Shown: positions 33,946 to 44,100 of the stretch, piece after piece | How positions within the stretch are numbered: the first letter of the stretch is position 1 | Layout: each line of letters opens with the position of its first letter | DNA from: CAYNRA01 sp046296415 | Lineage (GTDB): Bacteria; Bacteroidota; Bacteroidia; Cytophagales; Spirosomataceae | Assembly (NCBI GenBank): GCA_046296415.1 | Contig: JBKBLN010000001.1 | Span: 1,333,978 to 1,397,977, forward strand | DNA length: 64,000 bases | Direction: 5' to 3' | Program-made: the position numbers and the translations under genes | The notes under the pieces: model-generated | Told to the model about the DNA's origin: nothing | Database searches by the model: none | Seen by the model: only the letters and a program-made list of their open reading frames with translations

Positions 33946-34477
33946 ATACTCTCAAACGACTATCACTGAATTGATGATCCCCTCTTATGCTAATTTTGGA
34001 GGTAAAATTCATGGTGGTATTCTCCTTTCCTTGATGGATAAAGTAGCCTATGCTTGTGCTTCCAAACATGCAGGGGCTTATGTCGTGACTGTTTCTGTAG
34101 ATGAAGTTAATTTCATGCAACCCATTGAAGTCGGTGAACTTTTATCGTTGCATGCCTCGATTAATTACGTGGGGAAATCGTCGATGGTGGTGGGGATCAA
34201 AGTGTTTGCCGAAAATGTCATGACCGGTACCAAGAAACACACCAATACCTCGTATTTTACGATGGTTGCCAAAGATGCCGAAGGTAAGCCTACCCAAGTT
34301 CCTGCATTGGTTTTAGGAAATGAAGATCAAGTTCGGCGCTGTTTGGAAGCCATCAATCGGAAGCGCCTCAAGCAAGATTTTCAAAAAGAATTTGAAATGG
34401 AGCGGGGGAAGTTGAGCCAAAAAGACAGTCGAATTTGGCTGGAAAATGAACGGGTTATCCTAGTGGACTGGGCATAA
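33923..34477 (+). CDS. Hotdog-fold acyl-CoA thioesterase
   Basis: This 184-residue thioesterase has the family core ITELMIPSYANFGGKIHGGILLSLMDKVAYACASKHAG, then VVTVSVDEVNFMQPIEVGELLSL, as in YciA/BACH-type acyl-CoA hydrolases. The C-terminal 50 residues (helical, charged) are an extension common in Bacteroidota. It starts inside the 3' end of the WecA-like gene (23-nt overlap). Its own 3' end overlaps the convergent PAP2-like gene by 23 nt. Confidence 0.9.
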   Translation: MTTSRTVEYSQTTITELMIPSYANFGGKIHGGILLSLMDKVAYACASKHAGAYVVTVSVDEVNFMQPIEVGELLSLHASINYVGKSSMVVGIKVFAENVMTGTKKHTNTSYFTMVAKDAEGKPTQVPALVLGNEDQVRRCLEAINRKRLKQDFQKEFEMERGKLSQKDSRIWLENERVILVDWA

Positions 34478-35090
34478 CCCAAGCTACAAAAATGGTTTGT
34501 ACCACCAATCCTAAAAATCCTCCAGCCCAGACTTGAGCGGGCGTATGGGCATTCAATGAGAGTCGAGCCGACATCACTAGTCCTGCAATTGGCAACGAAA
34601 TCAACCAAATGATCCAAATCAAAGGATGATCTATCAACAGATTGATCCAACCCAAAACTCCAATTACCCCGCCAATTCCAGCCGCATGGGCGCTAATCTG
34701 CCACTTCAGGCTAATGATTCCCAAACATGCGATCACCGTGGCCGTTCCACCCAACATCCACGCGGCATACCACATCAATCGGGTCTGATACCCAATGAAA
34801 ACGGCAAAGAATGCATACAATAGGGCAGTTGATACATAGGGTAGTCCTCGGTCTTTTAGCTGCTTCAGCTGTATGCTTTGGATCAAACCTTGGCGAGCCA
34901 TCCAGCCTATTAACAAGGCTGGAAAAACAGTGGTATACACGAAAATAAAACCCATGAGCATGGTCTTTCCTTGGATATTTTCCAAGCCCAATACTTCTGG
35001 AGCTCCATAAAGTAAGATAGCAAATAGAGCACTCGGCATAAAAAGTGGATGAAAAACCACCGAAACAAATTGGGCAAGCGATCGGGTCAT
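34455..35090 (-). CDS. PAP2-like integral membrane protein
   Basis: This 211-residue protein has about six membrane segments. The late motifs KWQISAHAAGIGG and SARLSLNAHTPAQVWAGGFLG correspond to the S/H and R...H...Q..G..G parts of the PAP2 phosphatase active site. The classic first motif (KX6RP) is only weakly visible as LKDRGLPY. It may dephosphorylate lipid or isoprenoid phosphates. It overlaps rpoN by 4 nt at its start. Confidence 0.75.
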   Translation of the reverse strand: MTRSLAQFVSVVFHPLFMPSALFAILLYGAPEVLGLENIQGKTMLMGFIFVYTTVFPALLIGWMARQGLIQSIQLKQLKDRGLPYVSTALLYAFFAVFIGYQTRLMWYAAWMLGGTATVIACLGIISLKWQISAHAAGIGGVIGVLGWINLLIDHPLIWIIWLISLPIAGLVMSARLSLNAHTPAQVWAGGFLGLVVQTIFVAWVMPSPLG

Positions 35091-36544
35091 ACTTCTTTTC
35101 GGAGTCTTGATACAGGGATATTCAACTGTTCCCGGTATTTCGCGACGGTTCTGCGGGCAATGTTATATCCTTTTTGAAGAAGAATTTTTTCTAGTTTATC
35201 ATCCGAGAGTGGATTGCTCTTCGATTCTTGTTCGATGAGGTCTTTGATGATGTTCTTCACCTCTCGGCTTGATGCATCTTCGCCCGAGTCGGTGGAAATA
35301 CCCTCGGAAAAGAAATATTTCAAGGGGTAGGTGCCAAAATCAGTTTGGACCGATTTACTATTAGCTACTCGCGAGACCGTTGAGATATCCATATGAATAC
35401 GTTCCGCAATATCCCGAAGGATCATGGGACGCAACTTAGATTCATCTCCCTCCATGAAAAAATCGCGCTGAAACAGAACAATCGCTTCCATAGTCCGCTG
35501 TAACGTCATTTGACGCTGCTTGATAGCATCTATAAACCATTTGGCGGCATCTAATTTTTGTTTGACAAACGTGACAGTTTCTCGAATGACTTTGTTTTTC
35601 TTGTCGCTTTTATCATATGTGTCGAGCATTTCAGCAAACGATCGACTAATCCGCAGATCAGGCGCATTTTTTGTATTTAGCATGACCTCCAATTCCCCAT
35701 TTCGGGTAGTCACGATAAAATCAGGTATTAAATAATTAATAGGAGTGTCCTCAAATAGGGTTTTCCCGGGTTTTGGATTAAGACGCGTGATGAACTTGAT
35801 GATTTTTCGAAAGACTTCATCATCCACATTCAATTTTTTCTGTATCCGGTCAAAATGTTTTTTGGTGAACTCCTCAAATAAATCACGAATCACCAAAATC
35901 GCTAAAAATTCGATCGAGTCGTTCGATTTAGGAGTCGGAATTTGCAGTAATAAGCATTCCTGTAGATCACGTGCACCTATCCCGGCAGGTTCAAATTTTT
36001 GTATTTTCTGAAGAATGGAATTTAACTCCTCTTCATTGGTGTAGATATTTTGAGTGAAAGCTAGGTCATTGGCCATGGCTTTAAGAGGACGTCGAATGTA
36101 ACCGTCTTCTTCAATACTCCCAATCAATTGTAACCCAATGGCCTCTTCGCGTTCGTTTAATTTCAAGAAACCGAGTTGTTGAACCAATGATTCTGTTAAA
36201 GTATTGCCCGCTGCAATGGGCATGGCATCTCGGTCCTCATCTCCTCCCCAGCCATCACTGTACATCTTATATCCATAGTTATCCTCCGAATCAATGTATT
36301 CCTTAATGTCGATGTCATTTGAATTTTGGCTGTCATATTCCTCCCCATAAAAATCCTCGTCATGGGAGGCCTGATCCGTGGGCTCGTCTAAATGATAACC
36401 CTCCTCTAGTGCAGGATTAATCTCCAATTCCTCTTCAATTCGTTGATTTAACTCCGCGGTAGGTATTTGCAATAGCTTGATGAACTGAATCTGTTGGGGA
36501 GACAGCCGCTGTTGGAGATTTTGACTTATGGACAGCTTTTGCAT
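35087..36544 (-). CDS. rpoN: RNA polymerase sigma-54 factor
   Basis: The 485-residue protein starts MQKLSISQNLQQRLSPQQIQFIKLLQ, the glutamine-rich activator-contact region I. An 8-residue longer reading exists to 36568 but would include a promoter box. An acidic region II follows (about 45-105), then the core-binding domain and HTH with MHIDISTVSRVANSKSVQT-like residues. The C-terminus has the RpoN box ARRTVAKYREQL. No sigma-54 activator gene is seen in the window. Confidence 0.95.
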   Translation of the reverse strand: MQKLSISQNLQQRLSPQQIQFIKLLQIPTAELNQRIEEELEINPALEEGYHLDEPTDQASHDEDFYGEEYDSQNSNDIDIKEYIDSEDNYGYKMYSDGWGGDEDRDAMPIAAGNTLTESLVQQLGFLKLNEREEAIGLQLIGSIEEDGYIRRPLKAMANDLAFTQNIYTNEEELNSILQKIQKFEPAGIGARDLQECLLLQIPTPKSNDSIEFLAILVIRDLFEEFTKKHFDRIQKKLNVDDEVFRKIIKFITRLNPKPGKTLFEDTPINYLIPDFIVTTRNGELEVMLNTKNAPDLRISRSFAEMLDTYDKSDKKNKVIRETVTFVKQKLDAAKWFIDAIKQRQMTLQRTMEAIVLFQRDFFMEGDESKLRPMILRDIAERIHMDISTVSRVANSKSVQTDFGTYPLKYFFSEGISTDSGEDASSREVKNIIKDLIEQESKSNPLSDDKLEKILLQKGYNIARRTVAKYREQLNIPVSRLRKEV

Positions 36545-36565
36545 ATAAGAGGGACATCCGAAAAA

Positions 36566-36592
36566 CAAATGTATAAAATATATACAAATTTA
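36566..36592 (-). promoter_or_regulatory. Tandem -7 boxes upstream of rpoN
   Basis: Two minus-strand matches to TAnnTTTG occur: TACATTTG (36566-36573) and TAAATTTG (36585-36592), 22 and 41 nt before the rpoN start. Either or both could drive the rpoN-PAP2 operon. Confidence 0.45.
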
Positions 36593-36627
36593 GACAATAT
36601 ATCGAATGATACCTTGAAAAAAGACAC

Positions 36628-37821
36628 TTAAACCAGTTTATCTTGGAATAAAATTGAGCCCAAAGTGCGGCACTTCATGGTCGTTTCTTCCCATTCTTTG
36701 ATTGGAATGGAGTCGGAGGTTACTCCACAACCCGCAAATAAAGTAATTTGGTTATTTTTCCACCGTAAGGTTCGCAAATGCACAAATAAATGAGTTTTTT
36801 CTTGGATATGGACAGGTCCAAGGTATCCTGCATAAAATGAGCGATCATGCGCTTCCTCTTTTCGTATAAATTGAGTAGCGGGCTCTTTGGGCATTCCACA
36901 AACGGCCGAGGTTGGGTGCAATAAGTCCAACATAACGGTTGTAATTTGGGGAAAATGAATTTCTTGGTACCGAACCGTAAAGTCCGATTTCAAATGCAAT
37001 AAATTTCCTGCACGATAGGTGCGCGGACCAATCTCCTCGTATTCTCGAATCCGAACCTTCTTGAAACAATCGATAATATATCGGCCAACAAGCGCTTGTT
37101 CTTCGATTTCCTTCTGACTCCACAACGCATCGATTTCATCCACTACACTACCGTCAGTCCGATATCCAGATTGCGTACCTGCAAGCGACATCGTGGTGAA
37201 GATCCCCTCTACATCGTCCTGAGAGACCAACGTTTCGGGTGTCGCACAAAGCCACATTTCCGCTGATTCAGGGAGATAAACCCACGCAACAAACGCATCA
37301 GGATACGCTTCTGCCAGCTTTTGAAATGCCTCTTGCGGTTGAAAATCTTCCATATCGTCCAACGTCATGGTACGGGAAAGCACGATCTTCTTCATGCTCC
37401 CTTGTTGAATGGACTGAACCGCTTTTTCAACTAGCTGAATAAAATAGTCAGGCCGATCAGAAATAGGTTGGTCACGGCGACGGTCATCAACTAAGGTACT
37501 TTGAAAGGGCTTTTTCGCCCAAAATGGATGATCCTCGGGTAGTTGCTGATGTATTGTAAAATGATCCGGAAGTTGTTCGTACAAATTGTCGGCAGGAAAG
37601 AACAAGGTATCCTTTCCTTGAGGATTTTCAAAAGGGGAGAAGGCAAATCCGGAACCCACCTCCTCTAAATCAATTTTCCTTTTTTGAATGGATTCTGAAA
37701 TCAACAAAAAGGTGGATTGGCTACCCGGTAACCGCCATTGAGCCAATGGATATCCGGCATCCCAAGCAAATTGCCCGAGTTTCTTGAGTAAATCCGTAGG
37801 TTGAAGTTCGATCCGATCCAT
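36628..37821 (-). CDS. Isochorismate synthase
   Basis: This 397-residue chorismate-binding enzyme converts chorismate to isochorismate for menaquinone or siderophore synthesis. The C-terminal catalytic domain shows KKIVLSRTMTL, TPETLVSQDDVEGIFTTMSLAGTQ, HPTSAVCGMPKEPATQFI and FYAGYLGPV. Menaquinone synthesis (MenF role) is likely in this phylum. Other men genes are not adjacent, so menF versus entC is not fixed. Confidence 0.9.
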   Translation of the reverse strand: MDRIELQPTDLLKKLGQFAWDAGYPLAQWRLPGSQSTFLLISESIQKRKIDLEEVGSGFAFSPFENPQGKDTLFFPADNLYEQLPDHFTIHQQLPEDHPFWAKKPFQSTLVDDRRRDQPISDRPDYFIQLVEKAVQSIQQGSMKKIVLSRTMTLDDMEDFQPQEAFQKLAEAYPDAFVAWVYLPESAEMWLCATPETLVSQDDVEGIFTTMSLAGTQSGYRTDGSVVDEIDALWSQKEIEEQALVGRYIIDCFKKVRIREYEEIGPRTYRAGNLLHLKSDFTVRYQEIHFPQITTVMLDLLHPTSAVCGMPKEPATQFIRKEEAHDRSFYAGYLGPVHIQEKTHLFVHLRTLRWKNNQITLFAGCGVTSDSIPIKEWEETTMKCRTLGSILFQDKLV

Positions 37822-37837
37822 GCGTTTTCGCTGTATA

Positions 37838-37875
37838 TTGCCTAAACCTTGTGTGGGAAGTCAAGGTTTAGGCAA
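37838..37875 (-). terminator. Perfect 14-bp hairpin between ccmE and the isochorismate synthase gene
   Basis: TTGCCTAAACCTTG (37838-37851) and CAAGGTTTAGGCAA (37862-37875) are perfectly complementary across a 10-nt loop. It lies 10 nt beyond the ccmE stop and 16 nt before the start codon of the isochorismate synthase gene. It lacks a T-run, so it may be a processing or attenuation structure rather than a simple terminator. Confidence 0.55.
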
Positions 37876-37885
37876 ATCACCAATT

Positions 37886-38326
37886 TTATTGCTTTAAAGC
37901 AACGGCTTTTTCTGTTTGAAGTTCGCCATTATTGTATTTTGACGGACATTTCAACAAAATTTGCTCGGCACGGAAGACATCAGCATCGACGTCCATTTTA
38001 CCAACCACCACGACTTTCTCTGATTTATCCAAATCCTGAGGTTTGGGTTGGTTGTAAATCACAAGAGATTCATTTTGAAGGGAGTCAATCATCCAAAATT
38101 CAAAATGATTTGGATCAATTGCTGGTTCATACTTCATGCCATATATCTCCCCGGAGGCAGATTTTTTCAATTCCCCAACCACATGAATGGGTTTAGAGGA
38201 ACCCTCTTGTGCTAAGGTTTTTGCTTCTGAAAAGCTGGCATAGGTAGAGGCGTCACCCACGGTTGAAATGATGACCATGACCGCAACTGCCATGGCTGCT
38301 AAAGCGATTATATGAGATCTTTTCAT
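37886..38326 (-). CDS. ccmE: Cytochrome c maturation protein CcmE (Cys-type heme chaperone)
   Basis: This 146-residue membrane-anchored heme chaperone has an N-terminal helix (HIIALAAMAVAVMVIIS) and an OB-fold periplasmic domain. The heme-attachment motif is CPSKY (C127-x3-Y131) in place of the HxxxY of Escherichia coli CcmE, so this is the CxxxY variant. It is last of ccmB-ccmC-ccmD-ccmE. Confidence 0.92.
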   Translation of the reverse strand: MKRSHIIALAAMAVAVMVIISTVGDASTYASFSEAKTLAQEGSSKPIHVVGELKKSASGEIYGMKYEPAIDPNHFEFWMIDSLQNESLVIYNQPKPQDLDKSEKVVVVGKMDVDADVFRAEQILLKCPSKYNNGELQTEKAVALKQ

Positions 38327-38328
38327 GA

Positions 38329-38508
38329 TTACTTGTTAGAATTTAGTTCTTTTTCTAAACGAGAAATTCGACGTTCAGTATAAAATAAATAACTGAATAG
38401 TCCGATCAGGGTTACGCCTAAAACAGCGACTACCACCCAAATTTTCCCATCGGCACGGAAGGCATCCGCCATTTCTACAGATTGTAAAAGAAGAGTATTT
38501 AGCATCAT
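38329..38508 (-). CDS. CcmD-like small membrane protein
   Basis: The 59-residue product starts MMLNTLLLQSVEMADAFRADGKIWVVVAVLGV. It has one transmembrane helix and a basic cytoplasmic end (FYTERRISRLEKELNSNK), as in CcmD, which holds CcmE to the CcmABC exporter. The longer frame to 38565 would overlap ccmC, so ATG 38508, 13 nt after the ccmC stop, is preferred. Confidence 0.7.
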   Translation of the reverse strand: MMLNTLLLQSVEMADAFRADGKIWVVVAVLGVTLIGLFSYLFYTERRISRLEKELNSNK

Positions 38509-38521
38509 AACGTGTGGCAAA

Positions 38522-39193
38522 TTAAAAATCGATTCGATCGTGTAATTGTTTTTGAATGATTCCAATGCGAATTTTTAGACTGGTGATCCAAACGCCAACC
38601 AATGTCCAACCGATAATGGCCGGATAGAAAACCATGCGCATGGCATTATCCATATCGTATTTTCCAAAAGCAGGGTTACCACCATTTCCCGGATGAAGTG
38701 AGTCGGTCAATCGGGGTAAAATCCAAACCAAAGGCATGAAGGAAGCAAAAGCAAAAATGTTGTAAATAGCTGATAAACGTGCCTTTTTTTGTTCATCCTC
38801 AAAAGAAGATCGAAGGACAAAATACGCGGAGTATATCAATAGGCCAACTTCCACTGCGATAATTTTAGGATCTTTTGGCAAGGGATCTCCCCACGTAAAA
38901 TTCCCCCAAATAGCTCCAGTGACAAAACCCAGCACACCAAAAACCATGGCCACTTGAGCAAATGAAATGGCGTAAATATCCGATTCCTCTTTTCCGTTTC
39001 TTAGATATTGAATGGAATAAACTAAGGAGGCAATCATCAGTATCATCATTCCAAACCAAAGCGGTACATGAAAATAGACATTTCGAATGGTTTCATTCAA
39101 AATAGGTTGACGGGGCACTTCGCCAGTCAAACCAACAATTACTGTGTAAAAAACAAGGAGAATAGTTAGTATTTTCCACCAAATAGCTTTCAT
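38522..39193 (-). CDS. ccmC: Heme exporter/handling protein CcmC
   Basis: This 223-residue protein has six transmembrane helices and the tryptophan-rich heme-handling loop GAIWGNFTWGDPLPKDPK, flanked by histidine-containing helices (NVYFHVPLWFGMM; DSLHPGNGGNP). It presents heme for loading onto CcmE. It starts 10 nt after ccmB ends. Confidence 0.9.
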   Translation of the reverse strand: MKAIWWKILTILLVFYTVIVGLTGEVPRQPILNETIRNVYFHVPLWFGMMILMIASLVYSIQYLRNGKEESDIYAISFAQVAMVFGVLGFVTGAIWGNFTWGDPLPKDPKIIAVEVGLLIYSAYFVLRSSFEDEQKKARLSAIYNIFAFASFMPLVWILPRLTDSLHPGNGGNPAFGKYDMDNAMRMVFYPAIIGWTLVGVWITSLKIRIGIIQKQLHDRIDF

Positions 39194-39203
39194 ACATGAA
39201 GTT

Positions 39204-39866
39204 TTAACTCTTCCAAAGATACGGAAACAACAAATAACTTAACGCAATAACAAGCAGATCAATTCCCAATAAAGTGATAATTTCATCCTGAGCTGCACTC
39301 CATCCCAAGCCATCCACTGCGACTTTGGATAATTTAATCAAGAGCGTCAACATCGGTAGGATGATAGGAAAACTGAGCACGGCCATTAAAGTTGCAGTAT
39401 TGTCTGCCTTGGAGGCAATCCCAGCGACCAACGTCAAGGTGGCAGAAAATCCCAATCCACCCAAACCAACCGACACAAAATACAATGCGGGATCTTCCAC
39501 AGGGTGTCCCATAAATACCGCATACAAGCCATATCCTACCCAACCTAACATCAACAATAGTCCTGTATTGTAGATGATTTTGGATAATATAATGCTTTGC
39601 GGACTTGCCAAAGTATAATAATACAACAAACGGCCCGAACGCTCTTGGGTAAAACTTTTTGTCACGGAATTGACCGCCGCAAATAACAAAATGATCCAAA
39701 AAAGAGTGTTCCATGTAATGGGCTCCATCGCATCGATTTTGAGTTTAAAACTCATATATGCGACGAAAATCGTGCTGACCAAATAAAGGAGCATACCATT
39801 TAAAGCATAGCGCTGACGCCACTCCAAGGTGAGATCTTTGATGATTAAAGCTTTGATTTCTTTCAT
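39204..39866 (-). CDS. ccmB: Heme exporter permease CcmB
   Basis: This 220-residue, six-helix permease of the CcmAB ABC transporter includes FTQERSGRLLYYYTLASPQSIILSKIIYN and GGLGFSATLTLVAGIASKADNTATLMAVLSFPI, both typical of CcmB. The ATPase ccmA is not present next to it and no ccmF/H is in the window. A -7 box lies just upstream, leaving almost no leader. Confidence 0.9.
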   Translation of the reverse strand: MKEIKALIIKDLTLEWRQRYALNGMLLYLVSTIFVAYMSFKLKIDAMEPITWNTLFWIILLFAAVNSVTKSFTQERSGRLLYYYTLASPQSIILSKIIYNTGLLLMLGWVGYGLYAVFMGHPVEDPALYFVSVGLGGLGFSATLTLVAGIASKADNTATLMAVLSFPIILPMLTLLIKLSKVAVDGLGWSAAQDEIITLLGIDLLVIALSYLLFPYLWKS

Positions 39867-39873
39867 TGCAAGG

Positions 39874-39881
39874 CAAAGGTA
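39874..39881 (-). promoter_or_regulatory. -7 box of the ccmBCDE operon
   Basis: TACCTTTG on the minus strand matches TAnnTTTG and lies only 8 nt before the ccmB start, implying a nearly leaderless transcript. Confidence 0.45.
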
Positions 39882-39889
39882 CAGTACAA

Positions 39890-40927
39890 TTACGGATGCA
39901 GCCTATGATCCGAATCAGAAAAGTTATGGATCACCAATTCAGTTTCAATGATTTTTTCAAAATAGGGATTCCCGGGAGTAGGATGATCAATGCATTGGCA
40001 TAGTAAGTCTGCGGCTTGACTACCCATTTGGTAGGCAAACTGCTCCACAGAGGCCATTGGGGGGTTCCCCATAAACTGGGTGATGGGCAAATTGGCAAAA
40101 CTAATAAATGCCATGTCGTGGTTAGGCCGAATCCCCCGATGGCTCCCATACTGCATAGCATATAACGCGATGTAGTCATTAAAACAGAGTATCGCTTCAG
40201 GAGGCTCCGGCAACGAAATAAAATGTTCCATTTGCTGCCAGGTATCCTCGCGGGAGAGATTGGTCGATCGAATGTATCGAGGGCTTGTAAACAAATTAAA
40301 ATTGTGCAAGGCAGTCAGGTATCCATTCAATCGTTCATCGGAAACGGCCAAGTTGGAAGGACCATTCAAAAGCGCAATCCGCCGAATTCCTCGATCATAC
40401 AAAAATTGAATAGCCTCCTTCGCGCCTTGTTCCACATTGCACCGTACCTTGTGTGCGGGTAAATTGCGAGGCACCCGGTCAAAAAAAACGGTTGGGATCC
40501 CATATTCCTCTAATTTCTTAAAATGAGCATAATGATTGGTTTGTCCAGCTACCGACACCAACACACCATCAACTCGGGTGCGTAAGAAGGATTCCACTAA
40601 TTCTTTTTCCCGTTCGTAACTGTCCCGACTTTGGCTTACCAATACATGATATCCTTTTTCCATGACGACATCTTCGATTCCCGTGATTGCAAGCGAAAAA
40701 AACTCCTCCGTCAAGGTTGGTAAAATGACACCAATCGTCATGGTCTGTTTTTTTCGAAGCAACATCGCGGCTGGATTGGGGATATAATGTAGCTTTTTGG
40801 CCATTTCCCACACACGCTCTCGGGTTTTTAATCCAATTCTTGGATTATTTTGAAGAGCTCTTGATACCGTGGAAATCGATATTTGAAGTGCTTGGGCTAT
40901 TTCTTTAATGGTGGTTTGACTTTTCAT
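39890..40927 (-). CDS. LacI-family transcriptional regulator
   Basis: This 345-residue regulator starts MKSQTTIKEIAQALQISISTVSRALQNNP, a standard LacI helix-turn-helix plus hinge (NPAAMLLRKKQ). A periplasmic-binding-protein-like sugar domain follows (TIGVILPTLTEEFFSLAITGIEDV through PPMASVEQFAYQMG). A longer reading to 41029 includes the palindromic operator at 40966-40979 and is rejected. It is divergent from the second SusC/SusD operon, which it probably controls. Confidence 0.93.
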   Translation of the reverse strand: MKSQTTIKEIAQALQISISTVSRALQNNPRIGLKTRERVWEMAKKLHYIPNPAAMLLRKKQTMTIGVILPTLTEEFFSLAITGIEDVVMEKGYHVLVSQSRDSYEREKELVESFLRTRVDGVLVSVAGQTNHYAHFKKLEEYGIPTVFFDRVPRNLPAHKVRCNVEQGAKEAIQFLYDRGIRRIALLNGPSNLAVSDERLNGYLTALHNFNLFTSPRYIRSTNLSREDTWQQMEHFISLPEPPEAILCFNDYIALYAMQYGSHRGIRPNHDMAFISFANLPITQFMGNPPMASVEQFAYQMGSQAADLLCQCIDHPTPGNPYFEKIIETELVIHNFSDSDHRLHP

Positions 40928-40965
40928 CTGATTTTTTGCGCTACAGGGTTTTTCTTTCGGGAATG

Positions 40966-40979
40966 TGCAAATGTTTGCA
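40966..40979. promoter_or_regulatory. LacI-type palindromic operator
   Basis: TGCAAATGTTTGCA has perfect 6-bp arms around a 2-nt centre, the classic GalR/LacI/CcpA-type operator shape. It lies 39 nt upstream of the LacI start codon in the divergent region shared with susC. Confidence 0.7.
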
Positions 40980-41079
40980 ACTGCCCTAGGATCGCTGTAA
41001 AGATAGGATAAAGAGGGATAAACTACCAAATTGACTTATTTTTATAATTTATGCTATTTTTCTAATCTTTTATCTCCTC

Positions 41080-41087
41080 TAAATTTG
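41080..41087 (+). promoter_or_regulatory. -7 box of the second SusC/SusD operon
   Basis: TAAATTTG matches TAnnTTTG and lies 41 nt upstream of the susC start at 41128. Confidence 0.55.
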
Positions 41088-41127
41088 AGATGAAAAATTA
41101 GCAACCCACTAAAACCCCTTCAAGTGT

Positions 41128-44100
41128 ATGAGAAGAATTACAACAAAAGCACTCTGGATGCTGCCGTTGGTTATGGGGATTTCGTCTGGATCATTATGGG
41201 CGAATCCTGAAAACCGTGCGGGCATAACAGTGAGCCAACCTGCACCCGTAGATCGTCGGGTGACCGGAACCGTCGTGGATGAAACTGGTGAGGGATTGCC
41301 GGGTGTCAGTGTGGCCGTGAAAGGAACCACAAGAGGTACCACCACCGATGTCAATGGAAAATTTGAATTACAAATTCCAGACAATGCGGCTACTTTGGTA
41401 TTTTCTTTTACTGGATATCTTTCACAAGAAATAGCCATCGGAAACCAGTCAGCGTTCCAAGTGAATATGAAACTGGACACAAAAACTTTAGAAGAAGTTG
41501 TTGTTGTTGGATATGGTGCTGTGAAAAGAAGTGACCTGACTGCCTCGGTCGCCTCGGTAAAATCGGAGCAAATTAAAGCTTTCCCTACTCAATCCGTAGA
41601 CCAAGCATTAACGGCTCGTGCGACTGGTATTAACGTAACCCAGGCCTCTGGTGCCCCTGGCGGTGGTTCAACCGTCCGGATTCGGGGATCCAACTCCATC
41701 TCCTCTGGTTCTGAACCTCTGTATGTAATTGACGGTTTCCCTGTGTATTCGGATAACGCAGCGGCCAGTGCCGGCGGGGATCGTGTAGCTTCCAACGTTT
41801 TAGCTACTTTAAACCCCAACGATATCGAGTCGATCGAAATCTTAAAAGATGCCTCTGGTACCTCCATCTACGGTTCACGTGGATCCAATGGGGTAGTTTT
41901 GATCACCACCAAACGGGGTAAGGCGGGTCAAACACGGGTGAATTACGAATCATCACATTCCGTACAGACCATCGCACGACGGATCGACATGATGAATGCG
42001 TCTGAGTATGCCCAATTTCAAAACCAACGGGCGATCTCTCGGGGTCAGTCTATTCCGTTCCCTAATCCTGCCTCTTTGGGAGAGGGTGTGAATTGGTTGG
42101 ACGAAACTTCTCGCAATGGAAGTATCATCAACCATAACCTGACTTTCTCAGGTGGTAACGATAAGTCTCAATTCTTGGTAGCCGGTGGATATTTCAAAAA
42201 CAACGGGATTATCAAAAATACAGATTTTGAGCGGTTTAGTTTACGTACCAACATTGACTCTCGTTTCTTCAATGACAAAGTTCGTTTAGGTGTAAGTACA
42301 ACGCTCAACCGTACGTCTTCCAATGCGATCCCTACAGATCGGGGAGGCCCAGGAGGAGCAATCATCACCATTCTTGGTCAGTCTCCAATTGGACCGGTCT
42401 TTGAACAAGATGGAAGCTACCGCTTCGAGCCGTACGATGGTCGGTTCCCAACAAACCCATTGGCTGAGGTGATGGAAATTATTGACACCGACCGAGGTAT
42501 CCGTTTCCTAGGAAATACCTATGTACAATGGGAAGTGGCCAAAAATCTCTTCTTCAAAACCTCAATAGGGGTGGATTTGCTTTCGAACAGCCGGGAGACC
42601 TACTATTCAGACCTAACACGTCTTGGCCGGGAGCGAGGACGTTCTTACGAAATCGGTAATCGGAATATCACCAACCTTCTGAATGAAAATACCCTGAATT
42701 ACTCCAAAACCATTGGTTCAAATCAACGCATCGATGCATTGGTGGGTTACACCTACCAACAAGATGATAACCGATTTGGAGGTGTTCAAAGTAATCAGTT
42801 TGCATTCAATGACTTTAATGTAAACAATATTCAAAACGGGGTTGATTTCCGTCGTCCTTTCACGAGCAAAACCCAATGGACATTACAATCCTTCCTTGCT
42901 CGGGTAAATTACTCCTTGATGGATAAGTACTTGGTTACTTTAACGGCTCGTCGCGATGGATCGTCTCGTTTTGGTGCTAACAATAAATGGGCTACATTCC
43001 CATCCGCTGCCTTCAAATGGAAAATCAAAGAAGAGTCTTTCTTACAAGATGTGGATGGAATCTCAGATCTTGGCTTCCGGGTGTCTTATGGTGTAACAGG
43101 GAACTCCGAACTTCCAATTGGCCGTTCTCTCGCTTCCTTGAACACTGGTGCCTATTTGTTCAACAATCAATTGGTTCCCGTGGTATTCCAAAACCGTCCG
43201 CCGAATCCAGACTTACGTTGGGAGTCGACAGCGATGTTTAACATTGGTTTGGATTTAGCCTTATTCAACAACAAATTGAAAATCACCACCGATTATTTTA
43301 ACAATAACACCCGTGATTTGTTGTTAGAAGTAGCTTTGGCACCTTCTTCTGGATTTAGCCGTGCTTTGCAAAATGCGGGAAGCTTACAGAACCAAGGTTT
43401 CGAATTTAGTGCCGACTGGGTAGCTATAGACAAAAAAGATCTCCGTTGGGATATCAATTTCAACGCATCTACTTTGAAGAACGTGGTAACAAGTTTAGCA
43501 GGTACACCTCCTTTTTATTCCTATGTGGGTAGCCACCTTGGACCAGAAGGTTCGTACATTGCCGAGGGTCTTCCTATTGGTGGTTGGTATGGCTACAAGT
43601 ACATCGGAATCTGGCAATCAGCCGATGAAATCGCCAATAACCCAAGCATTCGGGGGATCGACAAGCCGGGATATCCTCGGTACGAAGATGTAAATGGAGA
43701 TGGTGTAATCGATATCGGTGACCGTACATTCCTTGGTGATCCGAATCCACGGTTTATTTGGGGCTTCAACTCCAAAGTGACCTACAAGCGCTTTGATTTC
43801 ACGTTGTTCTTCCGTGGTGCCCATGGACAGAAAGTTCGGAACCTCCAAGCATCTGAGCACGCGGATGGGGTAGGTAATTACAACCAATATCGGAGCGTGT
43901 TTACCGATTCTTGGTCTACCTCGAATCCAAACGGTACTCGGCCGATCATCGATGCAACTCGGGAATTCCCAAGCTTCTTCCGTCGGTCAAGCTTCTTTAT
44001 TGAGGATGGGTCGTTTATTCGGCTTCAAAACCTAGCGATTGGATATACGCTTCCTAAAATCAAAGGAATCGAAAACGCACGTGTGTATGTGAGTGGGCAG

